Numbered from the stretch's first letter, positions 7,084 through 14,351 are shown. The stretch is DNA of 15,803 nucleotides from Bacilli bacterium (GCA_024683115.1 JAIKYM010000167.1:1-15803); one strand, 5' to 3'. Notes: generated from the letters alone by a model not told the origin. A program made the numbers and translations.

Positions 7084-7101
7084 ATAACTAACAAAAATAA
7101 G

Positions 7102-7194
7102 TGGCGCAGAAAGAGGGATTCGAACCCCCGCGCGAGTTACCCCGCCTCCTGGTTTTCAAGACCAGTCCCTTCAACCGGACTTGGGTATTTCTGC
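7102..7194 (-). tRNA. tRNA-Ser (anticodon TGA)
   Basis: Class II with a long variable arm, acceptor stem GCAGAAA/TTTCTGC, discriminator G and encoded CCA. The anticodon loop is CTTGAAA on CTGGT/ACCAG. The T stem has one G-U wobble. First gene of the Ser-fMet-Asp-Phe block, an order known from Bacillus-type clusters. Confidence 0.95.
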
Positions 7195-7219
7195 ACACAG
7201 TGTTCCAACGAACAAGTAG

Positions 7220-7249
7220 ATTATAACATAGTCTTTTTAAATAAGTCAA
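7220..7249 (-). promoter_or_regulatory. Promoter of the four-tRNA operon
   Basis: On the minus strand, TTGACT (7244-7249) and TATAAT (7220-7225) are separated by 18 bases, and a TG one base before the -10 makes it an extended -10. It lies 25 bases upstream of tRNA-Ser and is among the best promoter matches in the window. Confidence 0.8.
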
Positions 7250-7261
7250 CTAAAATATTCA

Positions 7262-7290
7262 AAATAAAAACGAGTTTATTGCTCGTTTTT
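7262..7290 (-). terminator. Intrinsic terminator of the S1-domain gene
   Basis: A nine-base stem (7266-7274 with 7282-7290, core CGAG/CTCG) has a seven-base loop. A T-rich run follows on the minus strand. The stop codon (7276-7278) is in the loop. Confidence 0.8.
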
Positions 7291-7632
7291 ATTAATTTCT
7301 AATAGTTTTTGTTCTATCCATATAGGTAAGTGTTCCTTTAGCGGAGTAAAACCACGCACAGTTTCATTGATCTTGCGTGGTAATTCCTTACGATAATTTA
7401 AACCCTTAACAGTTAATATGCATTTTTTGCTCTTATCATCAATTGATTTTATTTCAGCATAGATTTTTTCATCTATGTTAGCAAATTTATTAACATCACT
7501 AACAAATTTATCAGTTATTTCAGATATATGGATTAATCCAGTATATCCATTTTCAAGTTTTACAAAAATACCGTAACTTTGAATACCAGTTACTACACCA
7601 TTGACAACACTTCCGACAGACATGTCTTCCAT
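7276..7632 (-). CDS. cvfD: S1 RNA-binding domain protein, CvfD/YugI-like
   Basis: An OB-fold S1 domain fills residues about 5-75: VGSVVNGVVTGIQSYGIFVKL, then GLIHISEI, then a basic strand ending ILTVKGL. A short tail contains GFTPLKEHLPIWIEQ, a pattern I associate with the CvfD/YugI (general stress protein 13) group of Firmicutes. Family members bind RNA and act in post-transcriptional control and stress; the substrate here is unknown. At 118 aa it is close to the family length of about 120-130. The start is set by GAGGTG (7638-7643), five bases before the ATG; an in-frame Met at residue 4 would be too far. It diverges from the NifU-like gene and ends in its own terminator. The alternative is a generic single-S1 protein. 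Confidence 0.82.
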   Translation of the reverse strand: MEDMSVGSVVNGVVTGIQSYGIFVKLENGYTGLIHISEITDKFVSDVNKFANIDEKIYAEIKSIDDKSKKCILTVKGLNYRKELPRKINETVRGFTPLKEHLPIWIEQKLLEINKNEQ

Positions 7633-7649
7633 AATTGCACCTCGAAAGT

Positions 7650-7678
7650 ATTATAGCAAATAAACTTTACTTTGTATA
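7650..7678 (-). promoter_or_regulatory. Promoter of the S1-domain gene
   Basis: Extended -10 TGCTATAAT (TATAAT at 7650-7655) with TATACA (7673-7678) 17 bases upstream on the minus strand. It overlaps the -35 of the divergent NifU-like gene, so the two promoters may compete. Confidence 0.6.
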
Positions 7679-7694
7679 TATTTTTAATTATAAT
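7666..7694 (+). promoter_or_regulatory. Promoter of the NifU-like gene
   Basis: TTTACT (7666-7671) and TATAAT (7689-7694) are separated by 17 bases, 18 bases before the ATG at 7713. The leader is short and the ribosome binding site is weak (GGTGA, 7703-7707). Confidence 0.6.
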
Positions 7695-7712
7695 CTATTT
7701 GTGGTGACAAGT

Positions 7713-7946
7713 ATGGAACAAAAAATAGAAAAAATCAAAGAAGTATTAGATTCATTAAAACCATTTATACAAGCTGATGGTGGAGATATTGAATTTGTTA
7801 AATACGAAGATGATTATGTATATATAAAACTATCTGGTGCATGTGCTGGATGCGAATTCATAGATTATACATTAGAAGATAATGTATATGAAGCTATTAA
7901 AGAAGAAATACCTGAATGCAAAGGTGTTTTGAATATTGATATATAA
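7713..7946 (+). CDS. NifU C-terminal-domain iron-sulfur scaffold protein, 77 aa
   Basis: A stand-alone NifU C-terminal (Nfu-type) domain. It opens with EKIKEVLDSLKPFIQADGGD, carries the strand VYIKLSGACAGC, and has the CxxC pair Cys44 and Cys47 that in this family holds a [4Fe-4S] cluster for transfer to target proteins. The length fits single-domain Nfu proteins of Firmicutes (YutI-like). The ATG at 7713 is chosen over an in-frame ATG at 7635: the domain begins right after it, GGTGA lies five bases upstream, and the longer form would run through the promoter. It is cytoplasmic, with a shared terminator after it. One possible client in the window is the ferredoxin at 11861, but that link is only an inference. 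Confidence 0.92.
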   Translation: MEQKIEKIKEVLDSLKPFIQADGGDIEFVKYEDDYVYIKLSGACAGCEFIDYTLEDNVYEAIKEEIPECKGVLNIDI

Positions 7947-7979
7947 AAAAAATACTTTCAATCGAAAGTATTTTTTATT
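7945..7979. terminator. Bidirectional terminator between NifU-like gene and 543-aa gene
   Basis: The stem aatactttc (7951-7959) pairs with gaaagtatt (7964-7972) across a four-base loop, with eight A on the left and six T on the right. It serves both convergent genes; the minus-strand stop (7980-7982) abuts it. Confidence 0.82.
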
Positions 7980-9611
7980 TTACATTTGTCCTGAATCTCC
8001 AGGAGATCCTGAAGAAGTTACACCCTCTTGTCCAATTGGCATAACTACTGGCCCAGCAGCATCAAGAAATGATTTATCATTTTCTATATTAGTTGATTGA
8101 TTATCTTGAACTACTTGTTGCGTGGGAGACTGAGGTTGAATATCAGCCTCAGTAACAGGAATTATAGTAGGTACAGTTGGATTAACTGGTTGTGCTTCTA
8201 CTGGTTGAGCAACAACTGGTGCAGTTTCAACCGGAGTTGTAGGAACAACTTCGCTTTGTACTACAGGTATTTTTTCTTGAGGAACTGCTTTAACTGGTGC
8301 CTCTACTTCTTCTGGTATATTAAACTCAACATTGCTGTTTTGAGCTTCTTGTGTTAATTGAGAAGCCGTTAGATTAATAGGTTGAGTTGCTGTAGTTGTT
8401 ACTAATGTAGTATTTACCATTTCAGGTTCATTTACTACTTGTTGAACTGGAACAGTTGGTTCTTGAACTATAGTTGTTTCTTGAACAACTGGTTGCACAA
8501 CTTGAGTTGGTTGTGAAACAGGAATTGTTGGTTCAGCCACAACTACTGGTCGTGCTTCTGTTGGTACAACGACAGGTTGTGTTGGTTGTTGAACAACGAA
8601 ATCTTGTGTAATAGAACTAACTGGAGCAGGTTGAACTGGTTCCATTTCATCTACAGGAAGAGCTGGTGTTGAAGGTTCTATTGATTCTTCATTTAACTCT
8701 TCTTTAGGTAATACTATTGGTTGACTTGCTATAGGCAAATTAGTTATATCAATAGTATTAATAGGAGTTTGTTCAACAGGAGCTGTAGTTTCAACTACTT
8801 GTTCTGTAACATTTTGAGTTACAGTTATATCTAAACCATTTATTTTAAATAATTCAGATAATTTATTAACATCACCATTTATATAATTAATTACATTTTT
8901 AACTGATTGATTTATATCACTTTCAGCAGGCGCTGGAGTTTCAACAGGTGCTGGAGCAACTACTTGTTCTACTACTTGTGGTTGTACTGGTACTTCAGGT
9001 GTAGGTATAGCTGGTACTTCACCTGGTTGTGGTACTACACTTTGAACAACAGTAGGAACTTCTTCAGTTACTAAAGCTATAGGTGCTGTTTGTTCTGGTA
9101 CAGGTGCACTCATTCCAAATGCATCAGGTACTACTGCTTCAGCTGCTTGTTTTGTTTCAGTGCTATTATCTTGTGGTCCAAGAAATTGTTGATTAACAGG
9201 CATTGGTATATCATTAGTTTCTTTAGGTTGATTTGCCATTTGAGTTGCAACAATACCATTTTTTAATTCATCTTTTACAGCAATCTTTTTATAAGGACCA
9301 ACAGTATATTGTTTAGGAGTTAATTGTCCTAATTGAATATTATTAGGAACGTTAGCTCCTGGTTTACTTAATTCAGACATGATATTTTGAATAGATACCC
9401 AATCATCTTGACTAATCATAGATAATTGAGAAGTACCTTCTCCAATTTCAGAAACATAGATCTTATTTAACTCTACACCATCTTTTACTATCTTCTCATT
9501 TAAAGAATACAACAAATACTCTCTTCCAGTAGGAACAAAAGTAAATCGAGCTAAACCACTAGCCTGAATAAGGTTACCATCTAAAAGAACACTTATTCCA
9601 ACTTCACCCAT
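7980..9611 (-). CDS. Protein with DUF1292-like head and Pro/Val/Gln/Thr-rich tail, 543 aa
   Basis: Residues about 15-85 form a compact region (FTFVPTGREYLLYSLNEK, then LNKIYVSEIGEG, then MISQDDWVSIQNIMSEL). Its strand, 'YLLY', strand, closing 'W..i..im..L' helix pattern resembles the DUF1292 fold. This is a likeness by eye, not a firm call. From about residue 120 to the end the protein is low complexity, rich in Pro, Val, Thr, Gln and Glu with many PVxxP/QPVV motifs. It has no signal peptide, membrane segment or sorting motif, so it is probably a disordered cytoplasmic tail. The ATG begins 2 bases after the yutD-like stop, with AAGGAAG about 10 bases upstream, so it is the last gene of a three-gene operon. 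The function is unknown. Confidence 0.85.
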   Translation of the reverse strand: MGEVGISVLLDGNLIQASGLARFTFVPTGREYLLYSLNEKIVKDGVELNKIYVSEIGEGTSQLSMISQDDWVSIQNIMSELSKPGANVPNNIQLGQLTPKQYTVGPYKKIAVKDELKNGIVATQMANQPKETNDIPMPVNQQFLGPQDNSTETKQAAEAVVPDAFGMSAPVPEQTAPIALVTEEVPTVVQSVVPQPGEVPAIPTPEVPVQPQVVEQVVAPAPVETPAPAESDINQSVKNVINYINGDVNKLSELFKINGLDITVTQNVTEQVVETTAPVEQTPINTIDITNLPIASQPIVLPKEELNEESIEPSTPALPVDEMEPVQPAPVSSITQDFVVQQPTQPVVVPTEARPVVVAEPTIPVSQPTQVVQPVVQETTIVQEPTVPVQQVVNEPEMVNTTLVTTTATQPINLTASQLTQEAQNSNVEFNIPEEVEAPVKAVPQEKIPVVQSEVVPTTPVETAPVVAQPVEAQPVNPTVPTIIPVTEADIQPQSPTQQVVQDNQSTNIENDKSFLDAAGPVVMPIGQEGVTSSGSPGDSGQM

Positions 9612-9613
9612 TT

Positions 9614-9898
9614 TTATTCATCTTCCTTCTCTAGTAAAAAATACTTACAATCAAATGCACAATTATTTTTGATATATTTATCTAGAAACTCAATATTATT
9701 AATCTTTGTTACTTTTTTACTATCAGCTTTATTAAAACCTTTTAGTCTTAATTTTGAATATGCCCAGTCTCCAAAGACATAATCAAAATCATCAAAGTAA
9801 TCAGTTAATAAACTTTCAACAGCTTCTTTATCAAAACCATCTTTGTACTCTTTAACCAATTTATATTTTTTATTATTAATAACAATATCTTTTTCCAT
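9614..9898 (-). CDS. yutD: YutD family protein (DUF1027), 94 aa
   Basis: This is recognised as YutD of Firmicutes from INNKKYKLVKEYKDGFDKEA near the start, the family core FDYVFGDWAYSKLRLKGF (residues 38-55, with Gly43-Asp44-Trp45) and the C-terminal NNCAFDCKYFLLEK (Cys80, Cys84). It is a small cytoplasmic protein whose biochemical role is not established to my knowledge. The length is near the usual core; Bacillus versions carry an extra tail that is missing here. The start ATG follows a GGGGG ribosome binding site lying inside the end of the upstream tail-anchored gene. It is the middle gene of a tightly packed operon with the 270-aa membrane protein and the Pro-rich 543-aa protein. Confidence 0.88.
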   Translation of the reverse strand: MEKDIVINNKKYKLVKEYKDGFDKEAVESLLTDYFDDFDYVFGDWAYSKLRLKGFNKADSKKVTKINNIEFLDKYIKNNCAFDCKYFLLEKEDE

Positions 9899-9900
9899 AT

Positions 9901-10713
9901 TTACCCCCAGAAAGCACTAATTGCTACTACTACTAACATTATTGATGTAACTATTACACTAAATAGGATTAATATATCTAATAATACATATCCTGTTGAT
10001 AATGCTAGTCTCCTTTGTATTTTAACATTATTATTAATTATTTCAACTTTATTTTCTTCATTTATTATAATTTCATTAATTTCGTCAATTTCTTTACTTG
10101 ATAATTCAGCTATAGTTTTAATATCATATCCATATTTATAATATGTACTTGCATTTAATAAATTAGGATTAATAGCTTTTAATCTTATTTGAGTGTTACC
10201 TAAGTCACTTCTTTGTGTTTCCCACTCTCTTATAATTAAACCTTGATTAGACGCAATTAATTGCTTTAGATTTTTAAGTTCACCATTTATTGGTTTAAAG
10301 ATAGTATCAAACTCTTTTAATTCATCTTGAGTAAATGGATACTTCTTACTCTTCTTTAGAATCATTTTAATTAATATTTGTTCTATTTCATTAATTAAAC
10401 CTGTAGCTTTTCTTTCAGATTTATAATCTCTCATGAAGTTATAATATTCATCCATATATTCAATGAATGATTCTACATCTGCTTCTTTTAATCCATACAT
10501 TAATAGATTACATTTAAAAGCAGGTTCATTATCAATTTTATAAGGTAATAAAATACTCTTCTCACCATATATTATAGTAAGTGCTTTAATGACATACATT
10601 TCGAAGGTATATATTCTTTCATACTTTTCTCCTTCCTTAGCAGATAAGTATGATCTTATACCGTGTTCAATAGCAGCATTAACAAAATAATCTTCAATAA
10701 ATACTTCCTGCAT
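9901..10713 (-). CDS. Tail-anchored helical protein, 270 aa, function unknown
   Basis: I do not recognise a family. Residues 1-235 are soluble and mostly helical, with charged stretches (KKSKKYPFTQDELKEFD) and a late ELSSKEIDEINEIIINEENK helix. The last 30 or so residues (about 240-270) form one long hydrophobic segment ending FWG at the stop. With no signal peptide this gives a tail-anchored topology with the bulk in the cytoplasm. The open frame extends to a GTG at 10722, but AGGGTGA (10719-10725) sits five bases before the ATG at 10713, so I take the ATG. It is first gene of the operon with YutD and the 543-aa protein; the YutD ribosome binding site lies inside its 3' end. Confidence 0.82.
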   Translation of the reverse strand: MQEVFIEDYFVNAAIEHGIRSYLSAKEGEKYERIYTFEMYVIKALTIIYGEKSILLPYKIDNEPAFKCNLLMYGLKEADVESFIEYMDEYYNFMRDYKSERKATGLINEIEQILIKMILKKSKKYPFTQDELKEFDTIFKPINGELKNLKQLIASNQGLIIREWETQRSDLGNTQIRLKAINPNLLNASTYYKYGYDIKTIAELSSKEIDEINEIIINEENKVEIINNNVKIQRRLALSTGYVLLDILILFSVIVTSIMLVVVAISAFWG

Positions 10714-10735
10714 GTCTATCACCCTACTATAATAT

Positions 10736-10744
10736 ATAATATCA
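10736..10744 (-). promoter_or_regulatory. Candidate extended -10 promoter of the tail-anchored/yutD operon
   Basis: TGATATTAT on the minus strand (TATTAT at 10736-10741) has no good -35. It lies between the terminator of the upstream gene and the start of this operon, giving a leader of about 15 bases. Confidence 0.35.
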
Positions 10745-10751
10745 TATCAAG

Positions 10752-10791
10752 AAAAAAAATAAAAGGATTAGAATGGTAATATATCTAATCC
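10752..10791 (-). terminator. Intrinsic terminator overlapping the end of the 328-aa gene
   Basis: A perfect eight-base stem (ggattaga 10765-10772, tctaatcc 10784-10791) has an 11-base loop. On the minus strand TTTTATTTTTTTT follows. The stem covers the last codons and stop of the gene, separating it from the yutD operon. Confidence 0.75.
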
Positions 10792-11754
10792 TAATAAATA
10801 ATTTAATAGTACTACAGCCCCAAATAATAAAGCTGCAACAATTAATATAATACATGTTCTTAAAATGATAGAAGATTTATCTCTTTTATTAATATCATCA
10901 AATTCTTCATATGAAGAAGAATCTATATTAAGTTTCTCTAATGTCTTCTCTAGTTGTTCATCTTTTTTCTTTTCTAATTCTTTTTTATCTTTTTCAAATT
11001 GTTTTTGTTCATCTATTATTTTACTATTAACTGTATCTTCTTCATGTTGTACACCACCGATAACTATATCAGGTGTTGTATCTGCATCTATTTCATCTTG
11101 CTCTATAGTTTGTTCTAATGTTTTTTCTATATCTTTAAGAATATCCTCGCTTGAAGTATTAGCCTTATCTTCTTCCTTTGGGTCTTCCATTAGATCTGAC
11201 AATAAATCTAAATCACTTTGAGTTTCTTTCATCTTATTTTGTAATTCTATTTCAGTAATAGTATTAATAAGATGTTTTAATTCTTCTTCTTGTTGTTTTC
11301 TTTTTTCTTTAGCTCTATCTAATGATGATAAGTTTTCTATTTCAGAATCTAAGTTATTTAATATTTCAAATTGAGCTTCTCTAACTTTCTTTAATCTTTC
11401 TTTAGAATAATCTATATTCTTTCCTTGTTTTGCTTTTTCAATAATAGCGTTGATGTCATATTCTTTTGTATCCATGATTGGATCTTGTTCAATCTTTTCA
11501 TTTATCTCTGGTAAATCTATACTTCTTCTTTTAGCAGTATTATCACCATATTTTTCATCTAAGAAATTATGTATCTTATTTATATCTACAGATTTAATAT
11601 TATCATCTATAACACTCATGTTATTATTAACATCATATCTACGAATATCTGAAGACTTAATCTTTTCATATAGATCTTGATTCTTCTTTGTTCTAGATTT
11701 GATGTTTGTGTTATCTGAATCAATATTATTATATCTATCCATTCGAGATTGCAT
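10768..11754 (-). CDS. Tail-anchored coiled-coil protein, 328 aa, function unknown
   Basis: No known family is recognised. The N-terminal 100 residues are Asn/Asp/Lys-rich and probably disordered, with SRTKKNQDLYEKIK near residue 20. Residues about 105-185 and 245-280 are heptad-rich, strongly charged helices (KERLKKVREAQFEILNNL; KKELEKKKDEQLEKTLEKL) that look like coiled coils. The two are joined by an acidic linker. The C-terminus (about 297-320) is a single hydrophobic segment, IILRTCIILIVAALLFGAVV, followed by a short exposed end. No signal peptide, so the coiled coil should face the cytoplasm. AGGTGA (11761-11766) six bases before the ATG supports the start. It is transcribed alone, divergent from the ferredoxin gene. 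A membrane-tethered scaffold role is inference. Confidence 0.85.
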   Translation of the reverse strand: MQSRMDRYNNIDSDNTNIKSRTKKNQDLYEKIKSSDIRRYDVNNNMSVIDDNIKSVDINKIHNFLDEKYGDNTAKRRSIDLPEINEKIEQDPIMDTKEYDINAIIEKAKQGKNIDYSKERLKKVREAQFEILNNLDSEIENLSSLDRAKEKRKQQEEELKHLINTITEIELQNKMKETQSDLDLLSDLMEDPKEEDKANTSSEDILKDIEKTLEQTIEQDEIDADTTPDIVIGGVQHEEDTVNSKIIDEQKQFEKDKKELEKKKDEQLEKTLEKLNIDSSSYEEFDDINKRDKSSIILRTCIILIVAALLFGAVVLLNYLLGLDILPF

Positions 11755-11781
11755 ATAACATCACCTTATCATCTACTATTG

Positions 11782-11790
11782 ATTTTACCA
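11782..11790 (-). promoter_or_regulatory. Candidate extended -10 promoter of the 328-aa gene
   Basis: TGGTAAAAT on the minus strand (TAAAAT at 11782-11787), with no clear -35. It lies about 28 bases before the start codon. Confidence 0.4.
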
Positions 11791-11808
11791 TAGTTTTCTT
11801 ATTTTTTA

Positions 11809-11837
11809 TAGATAAGTTATTTTATTTAATGTATAAT
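11809..11837 (+). promoter_or_regulatory. Promoter of the ferredoxin gene
   Basis: TAGATA (11809-11814), 17 bases, TATAAT (11832-11837). The start codon is 23 bases downstream, with AAAGGAAG (11845-11852) as ribosome binding site. Confidence 0.6.
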
Positions 11838-11860
11838 TTAAGTGAAAGGAAGTAAAATAA

Positions 11861-12073
11861 ATGGAAAAAGTCGTAGTAGATTCAGAAAGATGCTTAAGAT
11901 GTGGTCTATGTGTAGGAACAGCTCCAGACACATTCGACTATGGTGAAGATGGTGAATCAGTAGTAAAAAATGATACAGTAACAGAACAAGTAAGAGAAGT
12001 TGTTGATATGTGTCCTGTAGCTGCTATTTCAATAGTAGAAGATAATACTGAAGAAGAAAAAACTGAAGAATAA
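11861..12073 (+). CDS. fer: Single-cluster [4Fe-4S] ferredoxin, 70 aa
   Basis: A small electron carrier with one [4Fe-4S] cluster. The ligands are Cys11, Cys14 and Cys17 in CLRCGLC and Cys51 in MCPVAAI, the arrangement of Bacillus-type monocluster ferredoxins (about 80 aa). A second cluster motif is absent. The rest is acidic (about a third Asp/Glu), with an acidic EDNTEEEKTEE tail typical of ferredoxin surfaces that dock to redox partners. AAAGGAAG lies eight bases before the ATG. It is monocistronic, with its own promoter and a terminator directly after the stop. The partner reductase or oxidoreductase is not in the window. Confidence 0.93.
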   Translation: MEKVVVDSERCLRCGLCVGTAPDTFDYGEDGESVVKNDTVTEQVREVVDMCPVAAISIVEDNTEEEKTEE

Positions 12074-12075
12074 TA

Positions 12076-12106
12076 AAAACTACAAGAATTAACTTGTAGT
12101 TTTTTT
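12076..12106. terminator. Bidirectional terminator between ferredoxin and 181-aa gene
   Basis: A perfect ten-base stem (12077-12086 with 12093-12102) has a six-base loop, seven T on the plus side and an A-rich run on the other. Its T tract reaches the stop codon of the convergent minus-strand gene (12105-12107). Confidence 0.82.
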
Positions 12107-12650
12107 ATTTATTAGAATTATTAGATTTATTCTTTCTAACTCTTTGAATACCAGTTTCTTTTTCTGGTTCATTGTTAGACACTTCATATTCTACTCTAAC
12201 TTGTCTTACAGCATATTCGACTAATATTCTATATTCATACATTAGATCTGGGAAGAATCTTCTAATATTTCCTTCAATGATTGGATAATGTTCTTCATAC
12301 ATTTGAAGTTTTGCTCTTTTTTCTTCTTCTATTCTATCTGCTTCTAATATATCTTCTTGTTTAATTCTATCTTGGTGAGCATGCTTATCATAGTCATCGT
12401 CATCCTCATGTCTATTGCATCCTCTTTCTTCTAATCTTCTTAATTCATCTAAAGTAATAGTATCTTCTGATTCAACTGTAAAATCTAATTCAGGCCATAG
12501 TTCTCTAACCATATGAATAGATACTATTTCAAAGTTAAATCTCATTCCCCAATAGCCATCATCGATATATTTAAAATTCATATAGTCTTCAATAGAATTA
12601 GTAAGATTCTTTAGTTCAATTCTTGCTTGATTAAGTGTCATCATTTCCAT
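12105..12650 (-). CDS. Acidic helical protein with His/Asp patch, about 181 aa, function unknown
   Basis: I do not recognise this gene. The N-terminal 70 residues include aromatic-rich FKYIDDGYWGMRFNFEIV and MVRELWPELDF. A central highly charged stretch (residues about 78-97) holds one Cys, four His and a run of Asp (RHEDDDDYDKHAHQD), which might bind metal, though this is inference. A charged helix (DRIEEEKRAKLQMYEEH) and the ordered segment IRRFFPDLMYEYRILVEYAVRQVRVEYE follow, then a basic disordered tail. No signal peptide or membrane segment. AAGGGGG (12654-12660) lies three bases from the first ATG and nine from the third-codon ATG (12642-12644), so the real start may be two codons later. 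It has its own near-consensus promoter. Confidence 0.75.
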   Translation of the reverse strand: MEMMTLNQARIELKNLTNSIEDYMNFKYIDDGYWGMRFNFEIVSIHMVRELWPELDFTVESEDTITLDELRRLEERGCNRHEDDDDYDKHAHQDRIKQEDILEADRIEEEKRAKLQMYEEHYPIIEGNIRRFFPDLMYEYRILVEYAVRQVRVEYEVSNNEPEKETGIQRVRKNKSNNSNK

Positions 12651-12673
12651 ATTCCCCCTTCAAATTTTTAATT

Positions 12674-12702
12674 ATTATAATTCGCGTTTTATAATTTGTA
12701 AA
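12674..12702 (-). promoter_or_regulatory. Promoter of the 181-aa gene
   Basis: On the minus strand, TTTACA (12697-12702) and TATAAT (12674-12679) are 17 bases apart, with the start codon 23 bases on. Near consensus. Confidence 0.7.
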
Positions 12703-12732
12703 CTATTTTCATATCAAATAAAACTTCTTTTA

Positions 12733-12778
12733 ATATTCTTTATATATTCATATTAAATTCATATTCAATCGATACAAT
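12733..12778 (+). promoter_or_regulatory. Phased direct repeats and -10 upstream of the ABC exporter operon
   Basis: ATATTC, ATATTC and AAATTC recur at 12733, 12744 and 12755, one helical turn (11 bp) apart, and ATTCATATT occurs at 12746 and 12757. They end about 13 bases before a TACAAT -10 (12773-12778) that has no good -35. This layout is like an activator-dependent promoter with an OmpR-type regulator bound to direct repeats. The AT-rich base composition makes chance a real possibility. Confidence 0.35.
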
Positions 12779-12800
12779 TCACTTGGAAAGAAGGAAAAAT

Positions 12801-14351
12801 ATGTACATTTTAAAGAATGCTTGGAAGAACATTACAAGAAACAAAGGAAGAAATATTCTTATAGGTATTATTATAATAGTAATATCTGCTGCATGTGCTG
12901 TAACGCTTGCAATTAGAAGTAGCGCTAATTCAATTGTTAAAGCATATGAAAATAAAAATCCAATTACCGCTTCAATCAGTATGGATAGAAAAAATCTTAT
13001 GCAAGAACTAATGGGTGATAATAAATCACAAGAAGATATGATTAATACCTTCAATGAAATAGAAGTATTAACAGAAGAACAAATAATAACATTTGGAACA
13101 TCTGATTATCTATCAAGTTATTATTATACTTATTCATTAGGAGTTAATGCTAAAGATATACAAGAAGCTACTGATAGTTTAGTTAAAGAAACAACTACAA
13201 CTACAACTGAAACAACAAATAAGACATTCAGACCACAAAATATGCCACAAGGAGGTCCAGGAGGATTCCCAGATGGAGGTAGTTACTCAACTTCTACATC
13301 AAAGAAGACTACTACAAAAAAGACTGAAAAGATCTACAATGAAAAAGCTCAAAATGGAGCATTCACTTTATACGGATATAATAAGTATGAAGATATGAAA
13401 GATTTTATAAATGGTAATTATACAATTATAGAAGGAAATATTTCTGATGATTTTAATTCTAAAAATTGTATTATAAGTGAAGAACTTGCTACACTTAATG
13501 AATTAAAAGTTGGTGATACTATTACAATAGTAGATACTAATAATGAAAAGAATACATATGAATTTACTATTACAGGTATTTATAAAGAGAATACTGATGA
13601 TGCTAAAGATACAACTACAATGTTTACTAATTCAGCTAATAAAATAATTACTAATGTTAATGCTATTAAAGAAATATTAACTAACAATGAAAACTTAACA
13701 CCAAACATTGATCCTGTATTTATTATTAAGGATAAAGAAAGTGTTGAAAAGTTTGAAGCTGAAGTAAAAGAAAAAGGATTATCTGATTATTACAAAGTAT
13801 CAAACAATTTAGAAGATATAGAAAATGCAACTAAATCTATAACTAATGTTAAAGTATTTGCAACTACATTCTTAATTATTACTTTAGTAATTGGTGGTGT
13901 TGTATTAGCAGTTATTAATATGATTAATATAAGAGAAAGAAAATATGAAATCGGTGTATTAAGAACAATCGGAATGAAGAAATATAAACTAGCTCTTCAA
14001 TTCATGTTAGAGTTACTAATTGTTTGCTTAGTTAGTTTAGGAATTGGTGCTGGAGTTGGTGCTTATGCATCTGTACCAGTAGCTAATAATCTATTAGCAT
14101 CTGAAATAAAAAATAACACTGAAGAAAATGATAATATTAAAGGCAACTTTGGTATAAGAGATTTTGAAAAAGACTTTGACTTTGGTGTAGCTAAAGTTGA
14201 TGAAGTAGATAATATTAATGCCGTAGTTGATATAAAAGTATTAGGAGAATTATTAGGATTAGGAATTCTATTAACACTAGTAAGTTCACTAGCATCTATG
14301 ATAGCAATTTCAAGATTCTCACCACTTAATATATTAAAGGAGCGTAGCTAA
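12801..14351 (+). CDS. ABC exporter permease, FtsX/MacB type, 516 aa
   Basis: The topology is the four-helix MacB/FtsX type. One membrane segment near the start (about 18-38, after MYILKNAWKNITRNKGR) precedes a large outside domain (about 40-350). Three more segments (about 356-374, 402-424 and 482-503) follow. The cytoplasmic coupling loop INIRERKYEIGVLRTIGMKK is the FtsX-domain signature. The outside domain holds a Thr-rich run and a Gly/Pro-rich stretch (PQGGPGGFPDGG, near residue 150) flanked by TTTTTETT and TSKKTTTKK, probably a flexible surface loop. The frame opens at a TTG (12783), but AAGGA five bases before the ATG at 12801 sets the start. It overlaps the ATPase gene by one base. 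Substrate unknown; export of a peptide or lipid-linked compound is typical of the family. Confidence 0.88.
   Translation: MYILKNAWKNITRNKGRNILIGIIIIVISAACAVTLAIRSSANSIVKAYENKNPITASISMDRKNLMQELMGDNKSQEDMINTFNEIEVLTEEQIITFGTSDYLSSYYYTYSLGVNAKDIQEATDSLVKETTTTTTETTNKTFRPQNMPQGGPGGFPDGGSYSTSTSKKTTTKKTEKIYNEKAQNGAFTLYGYNKYEDMKDFINGNYTIIEGNISDDFNSKNCIISEELATLNELKVGDTITIVDTNNEKNTYEFTITGIYKENTDDAKDTTTMFTNSANKIITNVNAIKEILTNNENLTPNIDPVFIIKDKESVEKFEAEVKEKGLSDYYKVSNNLEDIENATKSITNVKVFATTFLIITLVIGGVVLAVINMINIRERKYEIGVLRTIGMKKYKLALQFMLELLIVCLVSLGIGAGVGAYASVPVANNLLASEIKNNTEENDNIKGNFGIRDFEKDFDFGVAKVDEVDNINAVVDIKVLGELLGLGILLTLVSSLASMIAISRFSPLNILKERS

Noticed and set aside
12779..13054. Minus-strand 91-aa hydrophobic frame
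   Set aside because: Antisense of the permease's first membrane segment; no start signal.
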